NCBI RefSeq assembly: GCF_013359905.1 | Contig: NZ_JABMCC010000121.1 | Location: forward strand, 930,001-994,000 | Direction of reading: 5' to 3' | Source of the DNA: Paenibacillus taichungensis | Lineage (GTDB): Bacteria; Bacillota; Bacilli; Paenibacillales; Paenibacillaceae | Length of the DNA stretch: 64,000 nt | In this document: piece by piece, positions 1 through 6,806 of the stretch | How positions within the stretch are numbered: the stretch's first letter is position 1 | Layout of the letters: every line of letters starts with the position of its first letter | The notes under the pieces: generated by a model | Told to the model about the DNA's origin: nothing | What the model saw: only the letters and a program-made list of their open reading frames with translations | Databases searched by the model: none | Program-made: the position numbers and the translations under genes

Positions 1-287
1 AAAATGAATATGAAATTTTGGCTGAATATGCGCATGGAGATGGTGCGTCGGAGATTGATTTTCAAGATTACGTGACGGAAGATGAAGATGCGATTTTTGA
101 AAATTGCGTGAATCGTGAAAGCGAAGATGCTATGGTCATTGTGCAGCGTCAGATCGACATGTCTCTGGATCTACTTCGTCTTGCCAAGGAAATGAAGGAT
201 GAGAAGTGGGAAAGTGAACTCAAGCGTCGCTTAGCCGTCATGAGTCAGCGCAGACTCAAAATTCAGCATAACAAGAGTGGACTATAG
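1..287 (+). CDS. C-terminal part of an unrecognised protein
   Basis: The frame is open at the left edge (codons in phase from base 3), so only about the last 94 residues of a longer protein are visible; a TTG at 18 is in frame but has no ribosome binding site, so the true start lies outside the window. The visible part is acidic at first (TEDEDAIFENCVNRESED), then a likely amphipathic helix (residues like IDMSLDLLRLAKEMKDEKW), ending in a basic tail. I recognise no motif and assign no function. A strong terminator follows at 321-363, so this is the last gene of its operon. Confidence 0.6.
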   Translation, partial: NEYEILAEYAHGDGASEIDFQDYVTEDEDAIFENCVNRESEDAMVIVQRQIDMSLDLLRLAKEMKDEKWESELKRRLAVMSQRRLKIQHNKSGL

Positions 288-320
288 ATTGAATTTAATT
301 ATTTAAAATTTAAACTATAC

Positions 321-363
321 AAACGGAGCTTATTCGCTAATCGAGCGAAAAAGCTTCGTTTTT
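321..363 (+). terminator. Rho-independent terminator
   Basis: AAACGGAGCTT pairs with AAGCTTCGTTT, with an inner TTCGCT/AGCGAA stem, followed by a T-run. It ends the transcript of the left-edge gene. Confidence 0.85.
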
Positions 364-426
364 GTTGTATATAGAAACTAATTCACGGTTTTTCTTAAAA
401 TAATTTCCATTCGACACTTTCTCCGA

Positions 427-456
427 TTGACTCCCTTCTATAAACTTGTCTATGAT
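427..456 (+). promoter_or_regulatory. Sigma-A type promoter upstream of the PAS kinase
   Basis: TTGACT at 427-432, an 18-base spacer and TATGAT at 451-456. It is the best promoter-like sequence in the 443-base gap before the kinase and would give a leader of about 265 bases that contains the small frame at 522-641. Confidence 0.5.
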
Positions 457-521
457 AAAAACAGACTTGCAAAAGAGGCGGAGCAAAAAATGTTCGTGTT
501 TGGGAATAGGAGAAGGTTAGA

Positions 522-641
522 ATGGAACAGACGTATAATGTTTTCCGGATCGACTCTTGGTTACCCGGAATAGACCAGCTTGGGTTCCGGACATGCCATC
601 CATATTTTCGGCTCAGCCCCCTAATGAAAGGGCACCGGTAA
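522..641 (+). CDS. Possible 39-codon leader reading frame
   Basis: ATG at 522 follows AGGAGAAGG (508-516) by five bases and opens a 39-codon frame beginning MEQTYNVFRIDSW. Its stop TAA (639-641) overlaps an ATG at 641 that is in frame with the kinase (TAATG arrangement). This could be a translated leader coupled to a longer form of the kinase, or chance. No homology is recognised. Confidence 0.25.
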   Translation: MEQTYNVFRIDSWLPGIDQLGFRTCHPYFRLSPLMKGHR

Positions 642-730
642 TGAAAAATAAAATCGGCCCTTCCTGTTTCTGTGATGATATGATGTCCGAATGGCAAGTT
701 TATCATTTACGTGAAAAGGAGGAACCTGAC

Positions 731-1834
731 ATGATTAGTGAATTTCAGGATACAGTGCCTCGACCAACGAATGGATTCCCGCCTGTACATCTGGATAACA
801 ACAAGTATGAGAATGTCCTGGAGCATCTGGATAGCGGTATAATGTTGTTTGACAGTAATGGTGTATTGACGTTTATTAACGTTCAAATGGCAAAATTGTT
901 GGAGCTTCCTAGGAGTCTATTGAGCGGCTGCACCCTGATGCAGATGCTGCATCATCCACAGATGAGCCGATTCAAGAAAAAGAAAATTTTACGCATCTAT
1001 CGGGAAACTATCTTTCATCGTAAGCGCTATCATGAATTGATTGACGAGTATGGCAGGCATTGGCTGGTTACAGTAACGTACGGGGATCAGATGGATGGGG
1101 ACTTCCTTTTCAGTGTGAAGGATGTCTCCGATTATAAACAGATTGAGCAGACCGCTTATCAAAATGACAAACTTGCAATGTTGGGGCGGATTTCGGCATC
1201 GATTGCCCATGAAATTCGCAATCCTTTGACGGCTATCCGCGGATTTATCCAGTTGCTTCGTCCTCATTTGCTGCAATTGGGGAAAGACGAGTACGCTCGA
1301 ATCATTCTAACGGAGATTGACAGGGCGAACGACATTATCTACGAATTTCTGAATTCCTCGAAACCGTCAGCTCCTCAGAAGACCATTATGTCTGTTAACT
1401 CTTTGCTCAAAGAGGTGGTCTTGCTGACAGAAAGCGAAGGATTAATGAAGGGGTGCGAGATAACCCTGGATGAAGCAGAAGTCCCGTTAAATGTGTCCAT
1501 TGATGTCAAACAGATTAAGCAGGTAATTTTGAATATGGTTAAAAACGCAATGGATGCCATCGAGGATGTGGGCGAAGAGCATACTGGCTTGATTCAGATT
1601 TCCACGGGAACCGAGAACAAGTATGTGCAGATCTCTATTGCTGATAATGGACAGGGGATGGACCACAACACCCTTGTGCGCCTGTTTGACCCGTTTTTCA
1701 CCACCAAGGAGAGCGGAACAGGACTGGGGCTTTCCGTGAGTTATCGCATTATCAAAAATCACGGAGGCAACATCTCTGTGGATAGCAAAAAAGGGGAAGG
1801 CACCCGGTTCATCATCATGCTTCCCTTAGTGTAA
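731..1834 (+). CDS. PAS-domain sensor histidine kinase, sporulation-kinase type
   Basis: This is a 367-residue soluble kinase with no membrane segment. A PAS domain spans about residues 27-132 (VLEHLDSGIMLFDSNGVLTFIN). The HisKA box SIAHEIRNPLTAIRGFIQLLR carries the phosphoacceptor His160 and is typical of the KinA/KinE family that feeds the Spo0F-Spo0B-Spo0A phosphorelay. The ATPase domain shows the N box (NMVKNAMDAI), G1 (DNGQGMD) and G2 (GTGLGL). The start at 731 is chosen because AAGGAGG (717-723) sits seven bases upstream; in-frame starts at 641 (AAAGGG upstream) and 557 (TTG) are less likely. No response regulator lies beside it, as is usual for orphan phosphorelay kinases. The sporulation role is inferred from the H-box. 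Confidence 0.88.
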   Translation: MISEFQDTVPRPTNGFPPVHLDNNKYENVLEHLDSGIMLFDSNGVLTFINVQMAKLLELPRSLLSGCTLMQMLHHPQMSRFKKKKILRIYRETIFHRKRYHELIDEYGRHWLVTVTYGDQMDGDFLFSVKDVSDYKQIEQTAYQNDKLAMLGRISASIAHEIRNPLTAIRGFIQLLRPHLLQLGKDEYARIILTEIDRANDIIYEFLNSSKPSAPQKTIMSVNSLLKEVVLLTESEGLMKGCEITLDEAEVPLNVSIDVKQIKQVILNMVKNAMDAIEDVGEEHTGLIQISTGTENKYVQISIADNGQGMDHNTLVRLFDPFFTTKESGTGLGLSVSYRIIKNHGGNISVDSKKGEGTRFIIMLPLV

Positions 1835-1849
1835 AGACAGAGTTATGCG

Positions 1850-1889
1850 AACAGGAATTGGCCTACCCGCCGATTCCTGTTGTTTTTTG
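1850..1889 (+). terminator. Terminator of the PAS kinase
   Basis: AACAGGAAT (1850-1858) pairs with ATTCCTGTT (1873-1881), followed by GTTTTTTG. It separates the kinase from the MoxR operon. Confidence 0.8.
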
Positions 1890-1960
1890 TTGGGACGATT
1901 AGGGTTATAGTTAGAATGAATGCGAATACATAGCTCAATTTACGGGAGGAAGAACCAATT

Positions 1961-2929
1961 ATGAATATCCAGGGAATGGAACAAATGAACAAACAGCTAA
2001 TGGACCATGTAGGGAAGATCATTGTGGGCAAAGACCATACGATTGAGCTTGTGATGACAGCAATCATTGCCTCAGGGCATGTCCTGCTGGAGGACGTACC
2101 TGGTACGGGGAAAACCATGTTGGCCAAATCAGTAGCCTCTTCACTGGATTGTACCTTCCAGCGTATTCAGTTCACACCGGATCTGTTGCCATCTGATTTG
2201 ACGGGTATTCATTTTTTCAATCAAAAAGAAGGTGACTTTGAATTCAGACCTGGCCCCCTGTTTGCCAACCTGGTGCTGGCAGATGAGATTAATCGGGCTA
2301 CACCGCGTACCCAGTCCAGTTTGCTGGAGTGTATGGAGGAACGGCAGATCAGTATTGATGGTTCGACCAGACAGCTGGAACGGCCATTTATCGTCATTGC
2401 CACCCAAAACCCGGTAGATAACCAGGGAACTTTTCCATTACCCGAGGCACAGATGGATCGTTTCATGATGAAGATCCGAATGGGCTATCCAAGCAGTGAA
2501 GAAAGTGTAGAAATTCTGAGACGTACGGTAGCGAGCCGATCTGTTGCCGATCTGTCCGCTATCATTAGTCGCGAGCAGCTGCTTGAGGCACAGAGCACCT
2601 ATACATCGGTCCAAATTGACGAAGATCTATTGCGATATATTATCCGTCTGACAGAAGCGACTAGGCAGCATCCCGAGCTTTCACTGGGCGTAAGTCCACG
2701 AGGAGCTCAGGCGTTGCTCAAGGCAAGTCAGGCCTGGGCTGCTTTACATGGCAGAGACTTCGTTCTCCCTGATGATATTAAAATATTGGCGGAGCCCGTG
2801 TTAGCCCATCGGCTTGTATTCCGCAACCGGGTGAGACAACAAGAGGGCTTGGCAGAGCGTATTATTCAGGAACTTCTGAGCCAGACTGAAGTGCCGACGG
2901 AGCATTTTGCTACAGGCAGCGGGCGATAA
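1961..2929 (+). CDS. MoxR-family AAA+ ATPase
   Basis: This 322-residue ATPase has the MoxR signature: Walker A PGTGKT (47-52), Walker B LVLADE (104-109) followed by INRA, and the sensor segment VIATQNPVDNQGTFPLPEAQMDRF. MoxR proteins act as chaperone-like ATPases that remodel or insert cofactors into partners encoded nearby. The start ATG is preceded by GGGAGGAAG. It is the first gene of a three-gene operon: the DUF58 gene starts three bases after its stop and the third gene overlaps the second by four bases. The same arrangement, yeaC-yebA in Bacillus, is known, but the partner substrate is not. Confidence 0.93.
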   Translation: MNIQGMEQMNKQLMDHVGKIIVGKDHTIELVMTAIIASGHVLLEDVPGTGKTMLAKSVASSLDCTFQRIQFTPDLLPSDLTGIHFFNQKEGDFEFRPGPLFANLVLADEINRATPRTQSSLLECMEERQISIDGSTRQLERPFIVIATQNPVDNQGTFPLPEAQMDRFMMKIRMGYPSSEESVEILRRTVASRSVADLSAIISREQLLEAQSTYTSVQIDEDLLRYIIRLTEATRQHPELSLGVSPRGAQALLKASQAWAALHGRDFVLPDDIKILAEPVLAHRLVFRNRVRQQEGLAERIIQELLSQTEVPTEHFATGSGR

Positions 2930-2932
2930 CAT

Positions 2933-4048
2933 ATGGCATTACTATGGCTAGTCATTGTCGGAGGCATTGTTATTGGAGTACACGGCATATGGTTCGGCCG
3001 TCCGGCTTTACGCAAGCTGAAGTACACCAGAGAATTCAGCAAAATGCGTTGTTATGCTGGGGATGAGCTGGAGATGGTTGAGACGATTGCGAATGAAAAA
3101 CGAATATCGGTTCCATGGCTCAGACTTGAAGCTATGATGCCAGTTTCATTTGTGTTTCGTTCGGGCTCAGGCATGGATATCAGTCAGGGAGAAATTTATC
3201 AGAATCATAAAAGTATCTTCACTTTGAAACCATTTACCCGTATTACGCGCAAGCATCCTTTTGTATGCAGTAGACGTGGGATCTACACGTTAAACACCGT
3301 AACCATGACCGGAGGGGACTTGTTCGGCCTTTGGCGTACCTCGAAGCCTATTCCCGTTCATCTGTCCATGGTCGTATATCCTTCACTTGTTCATGCGGAG
3401 GATCTGCCTGCGATCTATCAAGTATGGCAAGGTGAGGTTGAGGTATCCCGTTGGATTGTTGAAGATCCTTTTCTGATTCTCGGGGTACGACCGTATGGTG
3501 CGGGTGATCCGATGAACCGTATTCATTGGAAAGCGAGTGCACGCACAGGAGAATTGCAGGTTTATAAGCAGGGATGGACTGCGGACCCTCAATCCTGGAT
3601 TGTGGTTAACATTCAGGAGTCAGCGGACATGTGGAGTGTCGTTACCCGCCCGGAGATGATCGAACGGGCACTTCGTTATGCAGCAACAGCAGCGGTAGAT
3701 GCAATTGGAAGAGGGTTACCCGCGGGATTTGCTCATAATGGCTATCGTGTGAGTGGAGGGCGCGATCCATTGCGGATTGAGCCGGATTACGGTAGTCCTC
3801 ATCTGGAAATGTTACTGGAAGCTATGGCAGAGACGGAGCTGAAATGCATGGTTCCCATGGAGCAGTTCCTGAGTGATGAAGTAGAACGGAATGAAGAGGC
3901 TCAGCAGGTTCGCAGTTATCTCTTAATTACGTCCTATGTATCTCCAGCTATGGAACATGAAATTGCGCGTTTGCATGAGCAAGGCCACCGTGTGACCATA
4001 CTCCCCGTAGAGGGCGGGAAAAGCGATTTCAAGGCGGTGAGTGCATGA
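2933..4048 (+). CDS. DUF58 domain protein
   Basis: This 371-residue protein has an N-terminal hydrophobic segment (about residues 1-20) and a long extracytoplasmic-like beta region. The DUF58 signature VRPYGAGDPMNRIHWKASARTG lies near residue 185-205 and a von Willebrand-like tail follows. DUF58 proteins are the standard partner of MoxR ATPases. The ATG at 2933 directly follows the moxR stop with only a weak ribosome binding site, which suggests translational coupling; its last four bases overlap the next start. The biochemical role is unknown. Confidence 0.9.
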   Translation: MALLWLVIVGGIVIGVHGIWFGRPALRKLKYTREFSKMRCYAGDELEMVETIANEKRISVPWLRLEAMMPVSFVFRSGSGMDISQGEIYQNHKSIFTLKPFTRITRKHPFVCSRRGIYTLNTVTMTGGDLFGLWRTSKPIPVHLSMVVYPSLVHAEDLPAIYQVWQGEVEVSRWIVEDPFLILGVRPYGAGDPMNRIHWKASARTGELQVYKQGWTADPQSWIVVNIQESADMWSVVTRPEMIERALRYAATAAVDAIGRGLPAGFAHNGYRVSGGRDPLRIEPDYGSPHLEMLLEAMAETELKCMVPMEQFLSDEVERNEEAQQVRSYLLITSYVSPAMEHEIARLHEQGHRVTILPVEGGKSDFKAVSA

Positions 4049-5361
4049 ATGAGACCAAAAGCAACAATACCAAGGGAACAGTACTTATATCCATGTCAGC
4101 CGTTCTATTGATTGGGGTATATTTTTATCCGCTATTAATGCTTACTTCTCTCTATTCAACGGGTCATTTTCCATACACATTAATGGCTATCTTTGTTATT
4201 GCTGGCTGGTTAGGTCAATGGGTACAGCACAGGTTACCAACCATCAGTGAAAAGAACACGTTTATTCGATGGGGTGCAGCGTTGCTTTTGGGGCTGTTAA
4301 TCTCATTGGTATTTGCATTAGTGTGGGCGTTTCCTTTACCTGAGTTGCTGACGGCAGTTGTATGGGGAGTTATATCAGCCTATATTGGGTTGAATTTTCA
4401 ACCTGTCTTCCGTTCGATTTTGATTTGGCGCTTGCAGATTTGGGGTGTTGCCAGTGCAATTGTGCTCAGTGGGGCGGCCAATGGAATTGAATTCATGCAG
4501 CCTCTGCTTGCTTACACCGGCACCATATATGCAGCGGGAGTAATCAGTTTTGTTGGTTGGTTGGTAGGTCAATACAGTGTGCAGCTGGATCGTGCGATAT
4601 TAAATGATGGCTCAAAAAGAATTGTGTTACGTGAGTTTGCCCGGGCGAATCACCAGCGTCTGTTATGGATGCTGATTGTGATCGCGGGAATTGGTGCTTT
4701 TCCCAGTCTTGTTGCCTGGCTAGGACCACTGCGTGACCGTCTGCTTGCATGGATCAGAGGTTTAATAGGCTCGAGTTCCAATCAGGAGCCGCCGATTACG
4801 CCTACAGCTCCAAATGAACCGCCAATGATACCTGAAGGAATGGAACCGGCAGGGGAGCCCTCTATTTTCTGGGATATCCTGGGGTGGGTCGTCATGGGGG
4901 CTGTCGCAGTTGTGATCTTGTGGCTTATCCTGCGTTTGGGTCAGAAGGCGATAAACAAACTTATGGAGCGTTTCAAAGGGCTGCTGCAGCCCGGTCAGAA
5001 GAAGGCAGAGCCTCGGACAGAGTATGTGGACATTAGCGAAACGTTAGAGGCGCCTGCAAAAACGCGCAAATCCTGGTTCCGCAAGAAGGAGTCGCTACCC
5101 TCACAGGATGACGAACGTGTTCGATTTTATTATCGGAAGTGGATCGACAGAGCTGCACACCGGGGCGTGCATATACAGGGTGCACATACGCCACTGGAGG
5201 CTGCAGAGACAATTGTTCAGCATGGGGCCAGAGAAGATGATCAGAAGCTCTCTGCTATGCTACCAGATACCTATAACGCTGTGCGCTATGGGAAGAAATC
5301 TCCAGACGATTCCGAGATGAGTGAGATTGATCGGATATGGAAATCTTATCGAAGTAAATAA
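4045..5361 (+). CDS. Membrane protein with a DUF4129-like tail, third gene of the MoxR operon
   Basis: The protein has 438 residues. Several hydrophobic segments occupy about residues 12-215 and one more lies near 275-300, separated by a Pro/Glu-rich linker (residues 245-275). The cytosolic tail contains VRFYYRKWIDRAAHRGV and TPLEAAETI, resembling the DUF4129 domain found at the end of transglutaminase-like membrane proteins. In this operon position many Firmicutes carry a transglutaminase-core protein; I cannot find a Cys-His-Asp core here, and the linker is too short to hold one. ATG overlaps the previous stop by four bases. Function unknown. Confidence 0.8.
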   Translation: MNETKSNNTKGTVLISMSAVLLIGVYFYPLLMLTSLYSTGHFPYTLMAIFVIAGWLGQWVQHRLPTISEKNTFIRWGAALLLGLLISLVFALVWAFPLPELLTAVVWGVISAYIGLNFQPVFRSILIWRLQIWGVASAIVLSGAANGIEFMQPLLAYTGTIYAAGVISFVGWLVGQYSVQLDRAILNDGSKRIVLREFARANHQRLLWMLIVIAGIGAFPSLVAWLGPLRDRLLAWIRGLIGSSSNQEPPITPTAPNEPPMIPEGMEPAGEPSIFWDILGWVVMGAVAVVILWLILRLGQKAINKLMERFKGLLQPGQKKAEPRTEYVDISETLEAPAKTRKSWFRKKESLPSQDDERVRFYYRKWIDRAAHRGVHIQGAHTPLEAAETIVQHGAREDDQKLSAMLPDTYNAVRYGKKSPDDSEMSEIDRIWKSYRSK

Positions 5362-5444
5362 GTCGGGAATCCCTTTACTTTTCTTGTTACGTTCAAGTAT
5401 CATGAGAGGAATACACAAGTTGGTCAGAAAAGGAGCAGACATTA

Positions 5445-6401
5445 ATGAAGACAAATCATTGCAAAATAGTAGATTGTACAATCCGTGATGGTGGATTGGT
5501 AAATAACTGGGACTTTAGCGTGGACTTTGTTCAACAGCTCTATGCTGGATTGAATGAAGCCGGCGTTGATTATATGGAAATTGGATACAAAAACTCACCT
5601 AAGCTCTTGAAAGGTGCAGAAGAAGCAGGTCCATGGCGTTTTCTGAATGATGATTTCCTGCGCAAAGTAATTCCGCAAAAAGGAAATACCAAACTGTCTG
5701 CACTCGTTGACGTTGGACGTGTGGACGAGAATGACATTCTGCCGCGCAGCGAAAGCATGCTGGATCTGATCCGTGTAGCTTGCTACAGCAAAGATGTAGA
5801 CAAGGCACTTGCTCTGGTTCAAACATTCCACGATCGTGGCTATGAAACAACGTTGAACATTATGGCATTGTCTAATGTTATGGAAAATGAACTGCTGGAA
5901 GCTTTTGAACTGATCAAGGAAAGTTCTGTGGATGTTGTATACATAGTAGACTCCTATGGAAGCCTGGATCATAACGATGTGAAATATCTGGTGGAGAAGT
6001 TCAAGACTCATCTGCCGAACAAACGTCTTGGCGTTCACACACACAATAACATGCAACTGGCGTTCTCGAACTCGTTGGTAGCAGCTGAGCTTGGTGTTGA
6101 ACTGCTGGATGCTTCCGTATACGGTATGGGACGTGCTGCAGGAAACTGTCCTACTGAACTGCTCGTTGCTCATTTGAAAGGAACAAAATACAACCTGCGT
6201 CCAGTACTTGGTGTATTGGAGCAATTGATGGTGCCTCTCCGTGAAAAAGAAGAGTGGGGTTACATTTTGCCTTATATGATTACAGGTACATTGGACGAGC
6301 ATCCTCGCTCGGCGATGGCACTGCGTTCGTCGGAAGACAAAGATAAGGTTGTTGATTTCTACGATAAATTGACAACACCAGAAGTTAATTTTGATAAATA
6401 A
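5445..6401 (+). CDS. DRE-TIM aldolase-family protein (HMG-CoA lyase/4-hydroxy-2-oxovalerate aldolase type)
   Basis: This 318-residue TIM-barrel protein opens with IVDCTIRDGGLVNNWDF, the metal- and substrate-binding DxTxRDG motif of the aldolase/HMG-CoA lyase superfamily. HTHNNMQLA (about residue 198) supplies the metal-binding histidines, and YGMGRAAGN follows. Unlike bacterial MhpE or BphI there is no acylating dehydrogenase gene beside it, and LeuA-type regulatory domains are absent. The ATG follows AAAGGAG. It stands alone 83 bases after the MoxR operon. The fold and probable carbon-carbon lyase chemistry are clear, but the substrate is not. Confidence 0.82.
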   Translation: MKTNHCKIVDCTIRDGGLVNNWDFSVDFVQQLYAGLNEAGVDYMEIGYKNSPKLLKGAEEAGPWRFLNDDFLRKVIPQKGNTKLSALVDVGRVDENDILPRSESMLDLIRVACYSKDVDKALALVQTFHDRGYETTLNIMALSNVMENELLEAFELIKESSVDVVYIVDSYGSLDHNDVKYLVEKFKTHLPNKRLGVHTHNNMQLAFSNSLVAAELGVELLDASVYGMGRAAGNCPTELLVAHLKGTKYNLRPVLGVLEQLMVPLREKEEWGYILPYMITGTLDEHPRSAMALRSSEDKDKVVDFYDKLTTPEVNFDK

Positions 6402-6543
6402 GCTTGTTGCATAATTCTTGAAATTGACTTCAAGTCAACAAGAGAAGGGATCTAATACGTCTATAACTTTAGCGCATTAGCGTTTTAAGTCGAAAAGTAC
6501 ACATATGGCGAAAATTAGTCTGAAATACAGTTGCAAACTAAAG

Positions 6544-6578
6544 AAACATGGACTCCAATGGGGAGTTCATGTTTTTTT
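6544..6578 (+). terminator. Terminator of the aldolase gene
   Basis: AAACATGGACTCC pairs with GGAGTTCATGTTT (one G-T pair), followed by a T-run. Confidence 0.85.
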
Positions 6579-6691
6579 AGTTCTTATTGCCTTGTTTTTC
6601 TACATATCTATGAATAAATATTCCTAGGAATGCTCATTTTTTTTGTTCACGTCTGCGGAAATAAATGTTATTATGTACCAGATAGCATGTT

Positions 6692-6703
6692 TTCACATGT
6701 GAA
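6692..6703. promoter_or_regulatory. Palindrome TTCACATGTGAA, possible operator
   Basis: A perfect 12-base palindrome eight bases upstream of the candidate -35 box of the EAL-protein gene. Its position suits a regulator site; the regulator is unknown. Confidence 0.3.
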
Positions 6704-6710
6704 TTGAACG

Positions 6711-6739
6711 TTGATAGAGATGAAAATGTCGAATATTGT
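6711..6739 (+). promoter_or_regulatory. Candidate promoter of the EAL-protein gene
   Basis: TTGATA (6711-6716), 17-base spacer, TATTGT (6734-6739), about 65 bases upstream of the start codon. Confidence 0.4.
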
Positions 6740-6806
6740 AACAAATTAGATTTATATCGTTAAGGTTATTTCAGGATAGGCGATCCCGGGAAGGAAAAAA
6801 CACGGC

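Larger units (their letters stand above)
6402..6806 (+). other. Intergenic region with terminator, palindromes and a candidate promoter
   Basis: This 405-base gap holds a palindrome TTGACTTCAAGTCAA (6424-6438), the terminator at 6544-6578, a perfect 12-base palindrome at 6692-6703 and a promoter-like pair at 6711-6739. A 40-codon frame at 6505 overlaps the terminator and lacks a ribosome binding site. I see no gene. Confidence 0.6.

Noticed and set aside
5595..6302. 235-codon open frame antisense to the aldolase gene
   Set aside because: Shadow frame; the plus-strand gene has clear family motifs and a ribosome binding site.
6505..6627. 40-codon frame with a hydrophobic end after the aldolase gene
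   Set aside because: Runs through the terminator hairpin and has no ribosome binding site.
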